The notes below the pieces were generated by a model that had not been told where the DNA came from, made no database searches, and saw only the letters and a program-made list of their open reading frames with translations. Below are positions 18,636 through 26,647 of a stretch of DNA of 64,000 nt, in pieces; positions within the stretch are counted from its first letter, which is position 1; each line of letters starts with the position of its first letter. The translations under genes were made by a program, and so were the position numbers. This DNA comes from Spirochaetia bacterium UBA5763 (GTDB taxonomy: Bacteria > Spirochaetota > UBA4802 > UBA5550): contig DIEX01000031.1 in the NCBI GenBank assembly GCA_002418835.1, positions 103,217 to 167,216 on the forward strand, given 5' to 3'.

Positions 18636-18827
18636 GACTTTATCCTAACATGAAAGTCTTATTCAGCCCTGCAGTAGGCCGGGTATACAACATGCGGCGG
18701 TATTAACCCGGTTACAGCCTTAAGAAGGAAATCTCAATATACCAGTGATGCTTTGCCTGAATGGTTTATTTTATGAATATAGCTATAAAGTTTTATAAAA
18801 CAAATTTTTTGTAATAGTATGGTTATA

Positions 18828-20522
18828 CTATTTAACAGTTTCAACCCTGTTTCGCCCCGACTCCTTTGCTTTATATAATGCCTGGTCTCCCCTGGAATAC
18901 CAGCTGTTAAATGATTCATCTTTCCTTCTTTCAGAGATTCCGAAGCTTGCTGTGACTGCACCAATTCCCGGGTGAATGTTTTTTTCAAGAATCATGCGTA
19001 TCTTTTCTGCAACCGAAGCAGCCCCTTCAGACGTAGTGTGCGGCATTAGGATCAGAAACTCTTCACCGCCGAATCTGATAAGAATGTCTGAATTACGTAT
19101 GAGGCTTCTGGCTATATTTGCAGTCTGCTTCAGCACAATATCACCCGCAGGGTGACCCATGGTATCATTTACCTGCTTAAAGTAGTCAAGGTCAAATATC
19201 GCAAGGGATACTTTCTCATCATAGCGATCCGATTTTGTCAGTATGCTATCTATTATCTTTTCAAGATAATGCCGGTTGTTCAGACCAGTCAGTTTGTCAG
19301 TTACAGCCATCTCCTCTGTGAGTATACGCAGCTCCCTCTCCTCGTGCATACTGATCTGAAGCATCTTTACACCTTCAGCAAGGAGCCCTATCTCATCCGG
19401 TCTGCTGATTTCTATTGAAAGATCCTGAGCTGTCTCACCGTTACGTATCTTATCCAGGGCACTTGTAATATTCCTCATGGGGAGGAAAAGATTTCTGCGG
19501 AAATAGAGTATTGTGAATGTGATTATGGATACTCCAAAAATAAACTGAATTGTTGAAAGTGCAAGATATACCATGGCATTCCGTTTCTGTTTTTTTATGT
19601 TTGTAAGGATCGTGCTCTTTATCTGCTCTCTTAAATTGAAGACTGAATCAAAAGCGGATACTGAAAGTTCCTGAAGTTTCTTTGCACGTTGCACAGGAAT
19701 GTTCCTTGTGCTGCTTTCCTTTATTATATCTTCAAGTTCCGGCCTGTATATTTTATAATAATTATTGTACACAACAGATTTCTGACGGTTAATGCCCTGG
19801 TCATTGACTGCTGCTGCAACAACTTCAATCCTGGACCAGAGATAATCCGCATGCGCGATATATGTAATACATTCCCTGTATTCATCAGGGACCATGTTTT
19901 TACCTCTGGCGATTGATGCTGTAATCATACTGCCGCTACGCCCAATACTGTCACGGAATTCAAGTATATCTATGAGATAGCGGAAATAGTTTTCGAAGTA
20001 TCCGGGGAGGTTCTCTCTTTCGGCAACAATATCAAGGGTTTGAATAATCCTTTTAATCAGATGTGAAGATTGATTGAACCACTCTTTCGAAAGTTTTTCA
20101 GTTTTGTTTATATCCGGAAGGTTCCGGTTAATGAGGTTGTCAGCCTGCTGACGGAGACTGTTGAAGTCCATGAAAAGAAAACAGATCTCGTCTGCAAGGT
20201 GCTTATCCATCTCCTCCAGCCATGCGATCCCCTGCGCCATGTATGCATCTACTGACTTACGGCGGGCATCAATAAATTCCCTGTCCGCAGTTGTAACAGT
20301 TTTTCCGGATAAAAGGACAACATTAGTCCTCCCTCTCTCAAAAGAAAGGTCTTTCAGAACAGTAATAAAATACCCGGCTCCATTACTCATTTCCGTTATC
20401 TGCCCGGCATTCAGATTTTCCTGCCAGGCTTTATTCAGGAGATAAAAAGAAAGTATAATAAGAACAGCGCTTGTAAGCATAATACACGCTGTCAGTTTAG
20501 TCTGCAATCTGAAATGTTTCAT
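18828..20522 (-). CDS. Diguanylate cyclase with periplasmic sensor and HAMP
   Basis: 564 residues. Membrane segment (about 10-30), periplasmic helical sensor (about 35-300) containing DLSFERGRTNVVLLSG, which resembles NIT-type nitrate-sensing helical bundles, second membrane segment (about 315-337), HAMP (about 340-390) and GGDEF domain (about 400-562). The active site is RFGGEEFLILMP and the inhibitory site is RNSD five residues earlier. Function: makes cyclic di-GMP in response to an external ligand. I chose ATG 20522 (MKHFRLQTK), which gives a standard membrane leader; 20564 is an in-frame alternative. It is preceded by a promoter region shared with the divergent barrel gene. Confidence 0.87.
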   Translation of the reverse strand: MKHFRLQTKLTACIMLTSAVLIILSFYLLNKAWQENLNAGQITEMSNGAGYFITVLKDLSFERGRTNVVLLSGKTVTTADREFIDARRKSVDAYMAQGIAWLEEMDKHLADEICFLFMDFNSLRQQADNLINRNLPDINKTEKLSKEWFNQSSHLIKRIIQTLDIVAERENLPGYFENYFRYLIDILEFRDSIGRSGSMITASIARGKNMVPDEYRECITYIAHADYLWSRIEVVAAAVNDQGINRQKSVVYNNYYKIYRPELEDIIKESSTRNIPVQRAKKLQELSVSAFDSVFNLREQIKSTILTNIKKQKRNAMVYLALSTIQFIFGVSIITFTILYFRRNLFLPMRNITSALDKIRNGETAQDLSIEISRPDEIGLLAEGVKMLQISMHEERELRILTEEMAVTDKLTGLNNRHYLEKIIDSILTKSDRYDEKVSLAIFDLDYFKQVNDTMGHPAGDIVLKQTANIARSLIRNSDILIRFGGEEFLILMPHTTSEGAASVAEKIRMILEKNIHPGIGAVTASFGISERRKDESFNSWYSRGDQALYKAKESGRNRVETVK

Positions 20523-20741
20523 TATCCAACCGTAGAATACTATATTAAAATAAATATAATACACTTTTGTTATAATTCAACCGGGATTTCTTATAATTTA
20601 AAAAATACCTGTTTTGATTAGGCAGGATGTGGTGTACTCGACCTGATCACAGCGAAGAACTAATCATGGGGCCTGAATCCTGAATTCAGGGAATTCAAGT
20701 TCGAAATGCAAAATTTTATGCTTGTAAAAAATATATAGATA

Positions 20742-20786
20742 TTGATTTTTTAAGATTTTAATCTTTATAATTCATTCAGAAATTAT
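20742..20786 (+). promoter_or_regulatory. Likely promoter with dyad, upstream of beta-barrel gene
   Basis: TTGATT and TATAAT are 18 bp apart (20742-20747, 20766-20771). Overlapping the -10 is ATAATTC-N6-AAATTAT (20767-20786), a dyad that recurs with the same spacing at 39035-39054. In addition the flanks agree (CTTTATAATTC, AATTATT-x-CTGA). The distance to the ATG at 20827 is about 50 bp. Confidence 0.5.
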
Positions 20787-20826
20787 TCCTGAATCCGGAA
20801 ATAAAAAACTATATGAGGGAGAAAAA

Positions 20827-21588
20827 ATGAAAAAAAACATACTGGCTTGCTGTGCTTTTTTAGTACTATTTACATTCGTTTATCCATCTACGGGAACTGC
20901 TCTTGATTTGTCTGCCGGTGTTTATACCTGGTATTCATGGTGGGAATTACCGGAGGATCAGTATGAAGATACTGAAACAGATCCCGGTCTAGTCTATGGG
21001 CCGACATTAGCTGTGAGTTTTAACGAATTCTGTACCATGACGTTTGTTTTTCTTTATGGTAAATTTCATGCTGAAGGTGAAAGTTCGTTTTATGTGGTTA
21101 ATTCTCTCGGTCCGATAAATTACTACAAGTATGATATAGAAAGGTATGATAGTGATACAGCTATTAACTTTAAACTGAATAATTATTTCAAAGTATATCT
21201 GGGAGTGAAATATTCAGCATTTAACTATGAGCTTGACGGTAATGTTGCTGATTCAGATTTTGAACATAAAACTTTCGGCCCTGGTAGCGGAATTTCCATA
21301 ACAATTCCCGTAGCCGAAAATACATTTATTATAGGGAACGTTGGTGGTCTTTATCTCAAGGGTAAAGAAAAATATAGGGATTCTCTTGCTGGTGACAGCA
21401 GTTTTGATATAACTGACTATGGTTATAATACAAGCCTCTCTCTTGCTTACTTTATTAAACCTGCTTCAACAACATTAAGTCTTGGCGGAAGGTATCAGTA
21501 TATTAAAACAAAATATGATGATGGTTTCAGTAATAATAGCAGGTTTTACGGTGTTACTGTCTCAGCTGTATACATTTTTAATATATAA
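20827..21588 (+). CDS. Small outer-membrane beta-barrel protein, paralogue 1
   Basis: 253 residues with a signal peptide (about 1-25). The mature protein alternates hydrophobic and polar residues, starts LDLSAGVYTWYSWW and ends VTVSAVYIFNI, as expected for an 8-12 stranded barrel. It is clearly paralogous to the 249-residue product of 25314-26063: both have YTWYxWW/ATWYTWW, a YGP-x2-AV-x-FN block, D-T/L-A-I/L-N, GPG-x-G and a final LGGRYQYIKT/IGGRYQYFKT. I do not recognise the family name or substrate. AGGGAG lies 8 nt upstream of the ATG. Confidence 0.7.
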   Translation: MKKNILACCAFLVLFTFVYPSTGTALDLSAGVYTWYSWWELPEDQYEDTETDPGLVYGPTLAVSFNEFCTMTFVFLYGKFHAEGESSFYVVNSLGPINYYKYDIERYDSDTAINFKLNNYFKVYLGVKYSAFNYELDGNVADSDFEHKTFGPGSGISITIPVAENTFIIGNVGGLYLKGKEKYRDSLAGDSSFDITDYGYNTSLSLAYFIKPASTTLSLGGRYQYIKTKYDDGFSNNSRFYGVTVSAVYIFNI

Positions 21589-21679
21589 TTTTGTTTTTTA
21601 ATACAACCTCTCTTATATTTATCATGTTCGTTCGGGGAGTTCTGCCTGAATATTGATGTCAAATATAGAGGAGGCAGCC

Positions 21680-22741
21680 ATGACACTTCCTTTTTCAAGC
21701 TTTCGGCTTATAGTTATGCTGATACTTTTCCCCGTTGTCGCATGGCTGATACTGTATTTTTTCGGTAAACTTGCGGGCTTCAGCATGTTCTCCGCTTCTG
21801 CAGATGCTTTCGGGAGAACATCTGAACGGGTTCTCCCTATTGTGGGGATTGTAATCTACTTTTGTGCCTATATCCTTTTTTTTGTTTTCTTCCAGAACCC
21901 GGTTCAGATTTACGAAGTTAATAAAAATCATGTCGGCGGTCTGCATGGTTACATGGATCACGGCCTTCAGTCAGCTATATATAATCCCTCTGAAAACAGA
22001 TATATAAAGTATCCGCAGCTCTCACCATCTCTCCCCGCATCAAAGTTCACAGATACATTTAATATTAAGGTACTTTATAAGGCATCAACATCTGAATACT
22101 ATAACGACACAGCCCCCATGAGCCTGGCGGCAATACTGTTTGAGATCATACTGGGTTCCCTGATGCTTTGTATACTCTACATTATACTTTATAATATTGC
22201 TGCATGTTACTATGATGAGGGTAAGGCTTTGAGTCACAGATTGATAGCTTCACGGTTCCATGAGGTTACAGGCATCTCACCGCTTAAGGCGCTGATTATT
22301 GTCCTTGTTCTGATTACTGCGATTTCACTTGCGGGGATTATATCTGTGCATAGTATCAAGAGTCATTATGCGGGATTATACACTTCGCAGCAGGAGAAGC
22401 TTAAGAACCTTCTGCTGCATAAAATTTCACCGGGGGATACTGTGACAGGAACAGTTATCAGAAGGTTCCAGGGATACGAAAGTCAGACTGTAACAACCGA
22501 GGGGTCCGGTGACAGGATGCGGAGTAAAGATTCCTGGTACACTATGATGCATTATACAGTTGAATTCAGGGACCTGGTTCATATACCGGTTTACCTTGAT
22601 ATTGCCTACGCGGATGGTTCTGCCGAGGCGAAAGAGCTTGATAAACTCTTTACTGACCGGAAAGCGTACATCCCTGAGCATACAAAAGAACTGGATTTTA
22701 CTGTTAATAAAGATTATTCGATCTCGCTGAAAAAACGTTAA
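21680..22741 (+). CDS. Membrane protein with C-terminal soluble domain, unrecognised
   Basis: 353 residues: membrane segments near 10-30, 50-72, 150-178 and 215-240, then a C-terminal domain with GDTVTGTVIRRFQGYESQTV, a pattern reminiscent of DUF3592-type domains in which a V-x-G-x-V strand precedes an aromatic-rich sheet. No function can be stated. ATG 21680 has GAGGAGG 5 nt upstream, which is preferred over the in-frame codon at 21653. A short G/C hairpin follows the stop at 22751-22767. Confidence 0.6.
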   Translation: MTLPFSSFRLIVMLILFPVVAWLILYFFGKLAGFSMFSASADAFGRTSERVLPIVGIVIYFCAYILFFVFFQNPVQIYEVNKNHVGGLHGYMDHGLQSAIYNPSENRYIKYPQLSPSLPASKFTDTFNIKVLYKASTSEYYNDTAPMSLAAILFEIILGSLMLCILYIILYNIAACYYDEGKALSHRLIASRFHEVTGISPLKALIIVLVLITAISLAGIISVHSIKSHYAGLYTSQQEKLKNLLLHKISPGDTVTGTVIRRFQGYESQTVTTEGSGDRMRSKDSWYTMMHYTVEFRDLVHIPVYLDIAYADGSAEAKELDKLFTDRKAYIPEHTKELDFTVNKDYSISLKKR

Positions 22742-22787
22742 AACGATAAAAGGGGGGAATACCCCCTCCCGGCGTTATAAATTTTTA

Positions 22788-24023
22788 TCACCCGCCGAAT
22801 TTTCCGTTCCTGAATATTCCGGTCTGTGTTTTCTGCGTTTTACTGTTATACAAAGAACCCTGTCCTTCGTATTTGCCGTCTTTATAATTTCCCCTGTACC
22901 ATGAACCGCTTTTCCACTGGTATGATCCGTATCCGTTCTGCTTACCTTCTTTCCATTCGCCGTCGAAGACGTCCCCGTTGGTATAATACATGGCTCCCTT
23001 GCCGTGAAATTTACCTTTACTGAATGCGCCCTGATATCGGGTACCGTTGGCAAATGTGTAGATTCCCGCACCGTCCATTTTCCCGTTTATAATCCGGCCT
23101 TCATATTTTGCTCCGCTGGTGAATGACAGTTTACCTGTAGCGGATCCTGCATTATTGCCGGTGTCTGTATTGCCGGAATTATCAGAATTTCCTCCTGCTG
23201 ATTTAAGGGGGAGTACATTTTTCGGGAACTGCCCCGTGTAGTTTCCCGGAGGGTTATAATTACAAACAACGTATGTTCCGCCGCTTTTTGATTTTGCTTT
23301 GCCGCACCCCACTTCAGTTGAACCTGCCCATACAACCTGGGTGAAATGTCCTGTTGCCATCGAAAATCCGGGCTTGCTGTAATTATAGCTTTTAATCTCG
23401 TCATACCACCTGTCAACCGGCGTGCTGGCGTTTACTTCTCCGCCTGACATCCAGAAAATGTTTTCACCATACCGGTTCGGCTGGCGGTGGTACATCCTGT
23501 TTTCAGCGGCAATTTTATCTGCCCAGGCTTGCGCGAATTCCGCAATTGATGCATTCCATTTTAATGCAGGTGTATTGTGGTTCAGCCTGTAGTAGTTATG
23601 TCTGTCAGTGATGTTTTTTACAAATTGGGAATCTGTATTTGTGATTGTCCGGTTCAGGTTCTGATCCTGATCCCGGTCTGATATGGAGTCCCCCCCTGCC
23701 AGGAGAGAAGGGATTGAAGCTGTAAAACTCTGCAGGTCCTGTATGCTGTAGTATGTTTTACCGTTGATTATTACAGTGGGGCCGTAAACAGTTCCCCCCT
23801 TATATGTTCCTGTTGACTGAAGTGCTGCCCATAGCTTCTTCCCTTTCTCCGGATCAGCTGATGCTATCTCTGTATATGGAATATTATTTGTCTTCAGATA
23901 GTTAATCATGTAAGCGCACTTTGAACAATTAGGAATCGTAAACACCGTAACCTGCGAAGCACTTTGCGCGTAGACCAGAAATGTAAATATCATTAATACC
24001 GCATAGGACGTGATGCGTTTCAT
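22788..24023 (-). CDS. Secreted glutaredoxin-CAP-MORN fusion protein
   Basis: 411 residues in three parts. A signal peptide (about 1-20) precedes a glutaredoxin-like thioredoxin fold (about 24-105) with active-site Cys33-Ser-Lys-Cys36 and the cis-proline segment YGPTVIING. Next is a CAP/SCP domain (about 133-275) with HNTPALKWNASIAEFAQAWA, the GENIFW block, GHFTQVVW and CNYNPPGNYTG, the standard CAP signatures with their conserved histidines and glutamate. The C-terminus (about 297-400) has four to five MORN repeats (YEGRIINGKMDGAGIYTF, YQGAFSKGKFHGKGAMYY, FDGEWKEGKQNGYGSY). Likely outside the cytoplasm, where a thiol-redox head, a CAP domain and a lipid- or protein-binding MORN tail are combined; actual activity unknown. 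AAGGAG lies 8 nt upstream of the ATG. Confidence 0.85.
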   Translation of the reverse strand: MKRITSYAVLMIFTFLVYAQSASQVTVFTIPNCSKCAYMINYLKTNNIPYTEIASADPEKGKKLWAALQSTGTYKGGTVYGPTVIINGKTYYSIQDLQSFTASIPSLLAGGDSISDRDQDQNLNRTITNTDSQFVKNITDRHNYYRLNHNTPALKWNASIAEFAQAWADKIAAENRMYHRQPNRYGENIFWMSGGEVNASTPVDRWYDEIKSYNYSKPGFSMATGHFTQVVWAGSTEVGCGKAKSKSGGTYVVCNYNPPGNYTGQFPKNVLPLKSAGGNSDNSGNTDTGNNAGSATGKLSFTSGAKYEGRIINGKMDGAGIYTFANGTRYQGAFSKGKFHGKGAMYYTNGDVFDGEWKEGKQNGYGSYQWKSGSWYRGNYKDGKYEGQGSLYNSKTQKTQTGIFRNGKFGG

Positions 24024-24072
24024 TATAATCTCCTTTGTTCCCAGCCGGTTTCTGCTGCTGATATTTAAGATT

Positions 24073-24591
24073 TTATTTGTGCCTGTATTCAGTATATATC
24101 CATCCGGATTTGCTTCCGGTTATATAACCGAGTTTTTTGCTGTCTGAATGTATCTCAAATTTACCTGCTGAGATCTTAACATCAATATCATCTGCTTTGT
24201 TAAAACTGCAGACTGAAACTCCGTTAACAGATATCTCCTTTGCCTGGCCCTCATCATCTGAAGAGAAGTGCGGAGGATCAAGAATTGTAAGGATATCCCT
24301 CCTGCTGTTGATGAAATACTGTGTATAAAGAAAAGTTTCAAACTTTTTTGTCTTAAGGTTAAAGATAACAAGTTCGCAGAGCGAGGGATTTATATGCACC
24401 TCGAAGTATGCCCTGTCTTTCTTCTGAAACTGATGCATTACAGAATTTCCGGTAACCTGTGTCCTGTACTCAACGCTTTTATAACTGATAACAAGCTGTT
24501 CACCTTCAATGCTGCATTTAATTTCTGCATACAGGGGGCTGATGCAGAGCATAAGTAAAACCGTGAGAATGGGAAATAATTTAAAATTCAC
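24073..24591 (-). CDS. Small secreted protein, unrecognised
   Basis: 172 residues with a signal peptide ending about residue 22 (SPLYAEIKCS). It contains four cysteines and a beta-rich pattern (QLVISYKSVEYRTQVTG, KISAGKFEIHSDSKKLGYIT). I do not recognise it. The start is GTG (24589-24591) with AGGAG 8 nt before it. It lies between the CAP fusion gene and a lipoprotein gene on the same strand; the gaps of 49 and 35 bp suggest a joint transcript. Confidence 0.55.
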   Translation of the reverse strand: MNFKLFPILTVLLMLCISPLYAEIKCSIEGEQLVISYKSVEYRTQVTGNSVMHQFQKKDRAYFEVHINPSLCELVIFNLKTKKFETFLYTQYFINSRRDILTILDPPHFSSDDEGQAKEISVNGVSVCSFNKADDIDVKISAGKFEIHSDSKKLGYITGSKSGWIYTEYRHK

Positions 24592-24626
24592 CTGTAAATC
24601 TCCTGAAATGGGATACTTCTTTTAAT

Positions 24627-25076
24627 TTATTTACATCCGGTTTCCGGGAATAAATTAAGTTCCGTGAAAATAAATATTACAGGGGTGCACGTCCCTTTCT
24701 TAAGCTCTGTCCTGAAGCATTTGAATTTTTTCCCTGCTGTTATCCCGTTCTTTTTTACCCATGAAAGAGGTGGATTGGCACCGTCATTAATCTTCAGTTC
24801 AACCCCTGAATCGGAACGGTTTGTATACCTGTAACTCTTCCTGTCGGATATGTTAAGAGGGGTGAAATCACAAACTATCTTCTGCGGATTGTCAGGGCAG
24901 TTGTATTCCGATGCCGGTGCGGGTTTAATTGATTTGATTACAGCGTAACCTTCAAATTTTGAATACTCGCAGGCACCACCCTCTGTTTCCCCCTTCCTGG
25001 TTATATTGCTGTTGCATGAAGTGTTCATCATGATCAATACAGCAATTATTAATGTGAAGACGTTAAACTTTTTCAT
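24627..25076 (-). CDS. Small cysteine-rich lipoprotein, unrecognised
   Basis: 149 residues. The signal peptide ends in a lipobox (MNTSC, Cys21). The mature part has six further cysteines, including NCPDNP and a near-terminal TGCK, so several disulfides are likely. Unknown function. AAGGAGAG 7 nt upstream of the ATG supports the start. It is first in a likely three-gene minus-strand unit with the small secreted protein and the glutaredoxin-CAP-MORN protein. Confidence 0.6.
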   Translation of the reverse strand: MKKFNVFTLIIAVLIMMNTSCNSNITRKGETEGGACEYSKFEGYAVIKSIKPAPASEYNCPDNPQKIVCDFTPLNISDRKSYRYTNRSDSGVELKINDGANPPLSWVKKNGITAGKKFKCFRTELKKGTCTPVIFIFTELNLFPETGCK

Positions 25077-25313
25077 AAAATTACTCTCCTTTTGTCAGCA
25101 TGCCATGTCCGGGAATTTTTCATTTTATGTAATCCCCCCGGCGAATGAATTCAATCTGTATAAATCATTTTGATTCTGCAAGTATATAATATGCTTCAGT
25201 TATACGGCGACCAGAATTATAAATCTGGTCGTGGAAAAATTTTAATCATTCTTGACAAATGAATTTTAATATATGGAAGTAAAATTAACCATATAAATCA
25301 TTGGAGTCTATGT

Positions 25314-26063
25314 ATGAAAAAAGTATTATCGGTTTTATTTACAGCAATTTTTTCTGTGATTCTTTTTATTCCCGGTGAACTTAAAGCTGCTGATATAAGT
25401 GTTGGCGCTGCAACATGGTATACATGGTGGAAATTTGACGATCAAAATGACGATTCCAAGTCTGAAATTGATCCGGCATTTCTTTACGGGCCCTCCATGG
25501 CGGTTAAATTTAATGATGATTTCAATTTTACATTCCAGTTTCTTTACGGGGAGTTCGACTGGACTGATACTTATGACAGTGAAGAACATAAATATGTTTT
25601 TAAAAGAATAGATAGTGATCTCGCACTGAACTACAGGGTTAACAGCTGGTTTAAAATTTTTGCAGGTGCAAAGTATATGGCGTATAAAAGAGATAGTGCA
25701 GGGGCAGTGGATCATCAGGGTGTCGGGCCCGGTGCCGGTTTTAGTGCAGTTATTCCTGTGGGCATGAATTTTTATCTGCTTGGTAATGTTTCAGGAGCAT
25801 TCCTCTTCGGAAGAGAAGAGAATGAGCAGGAGGATATGAACCTTACTATTAAGTCGAAGTACCATGAATATGGCGCAAGCGGAAGTCTTGCACTGGCTTA
25901 TTATATAGAGGCTGCGAGTACTACTCTCAGTATCGGAGGACGATACCAGTATTTTAAAACTGATTATTATTATGATTCATATGATGATGGTGCTGGTAAT
26001 TCAGACATGGAACATAAATTCTACGGGATTACAGCTTCAGCCACTTACTCATTCAGTTTGTAG
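25314..26063 (+). CDS. Small outer-membrane beta-barrel protein, paralogue 2
   Basis: 249 residues with a signal peptide (about 1-24, ELKAADIS). It shares with the product of 20827-21588 the opening aromatic strand (ATWYTWW), the YGPSMAVKFND block, the GPGAGFSAVIPV strand and the IGGRYQYFKTDYYYD hairpin, ending ASATYSFSL with an aromatic-hydrophobic terminus. Both lie on the plus strand, 3.7 kb apart, on either side of an unrelated gene group, which points to an old duplication. The substrate or partner is unknown. Confidence 0.7.
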   Translation: MKKVLSVLFTAIFSVILFIPGELKAADISVGAATWYTWWKFDDQNDDSKSEIDPAFLYGPSMAVKFNDDFNFTFQFLYGEFDWTDTYDSEEHKYVFKRIDSDLALNYRVNSWFKIFAGAKYMAYKRDSAGAVDHQGVGPGAGFSAVIPVGMNFYLLGNVSGAFLFGREENEQEDMNLTIKSKYHEYGASGSLALAYYIEAASTTLSIGGRYQYFKTDYYYDSYDDGAGNSDMEHKFYGITASATYSFSL

Positions 26064-26149
26064 ACCGGCTGAATTTACTTCTCATGCCCGTAGTATCGAC
26101 AGATGCCGGGAGCGTGATTCTACAGTATGCTTAATAATGAAGAGACGCT

Positions 26150-26584
26150 ATGAACATTAAAGACAGTAACGATTCATATAATCCTTATGGAGGAATCGAT
26201 ATAGACCTTCCGTCACCTCCCCCATGCTACACAGCCATGAGCGCAACACTTGTAGGGCATAAGCCCGGCATTGAACTTACAGTGGCATTCCCTGTTCTTG
26301 AATCATTCCTTAATCCGGCTGGTACAATGCAGGGGGGATTTATTACTGCGGCTTTTGATAATGTTTTTGGTCCTCTATGCTATGATGCAACAAAAACACC
26401 GGCATCCTCAATGGTGCATATAAATACCAGCTTTCACAGGCCTGCTTTCCCCGGTGACGTGCTTACTATTGTTGCCCGTGTGAAGACTAAAGGTAAAAGA
26501 ATTGTCCACATGGAGGGGGAGGCGTATAACAGGGAGAAGAAACTTGTTGCTTCAGCCCATTGCGATTACATGATAACCGGCTGA
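26150..26584 (+). CDS. PaaI-type hotdog thioesterase
   Basis: 144 residues with one hotdog domain: LNPAGTMQGGFITAAFDNVFGPLCYD is the central helix region with the catalytic-type G and D residues of PaaI/YbgC relatives, followed by SSMVHINTSFHRPAFPGDVLTI and VVARVKTKGKRIVHMEGEAYN-like strands. It likely hydrolyses an acyl-CoA thioester in the cytoplasm. It converges on an acyl-CoA ligase gene, so the pair could balance acyl-CoA pools, but they are not in one operon. No strong ribosome binding site is visible. Confidence 0.82.
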   Translation: MNIKDSNDSYNPYGGIDIDLPSPPPCYTAMSATLVGHKPGIELTVAFPVLESFLNPAGTMQGGFITAAFDNVFGPLCYDATKTPASSMVHINTSFHRPAFPGDVLTIVARVKTKGKRIVHMEGEAYNREKKLVASAHCDYMITG

Positions 26585-26591
26585 ATTATCG

Positions 26592-26627
26592 ATCATCAGA
26601 GAGGAGTAAGCTGTCCTCTCTGATGAT
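26592..26627. terminator. Bidirectional terminator between thioesterase and acyl-CoA ligase genes
   Basis: ATCATCAGAGAGGA and TCCTCTCTGATGAT form a perfect 14-bp stem with an 8-nt loop, followed by an A/T-rich run suitable for both strands. It lies 8 bp past the plus-strand stop and 21 bp before the end of the minus-strand gene. Confidence 0.88.
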
Positions 26628-26647
26628 AAAATAAAAATTTTCCTGTT

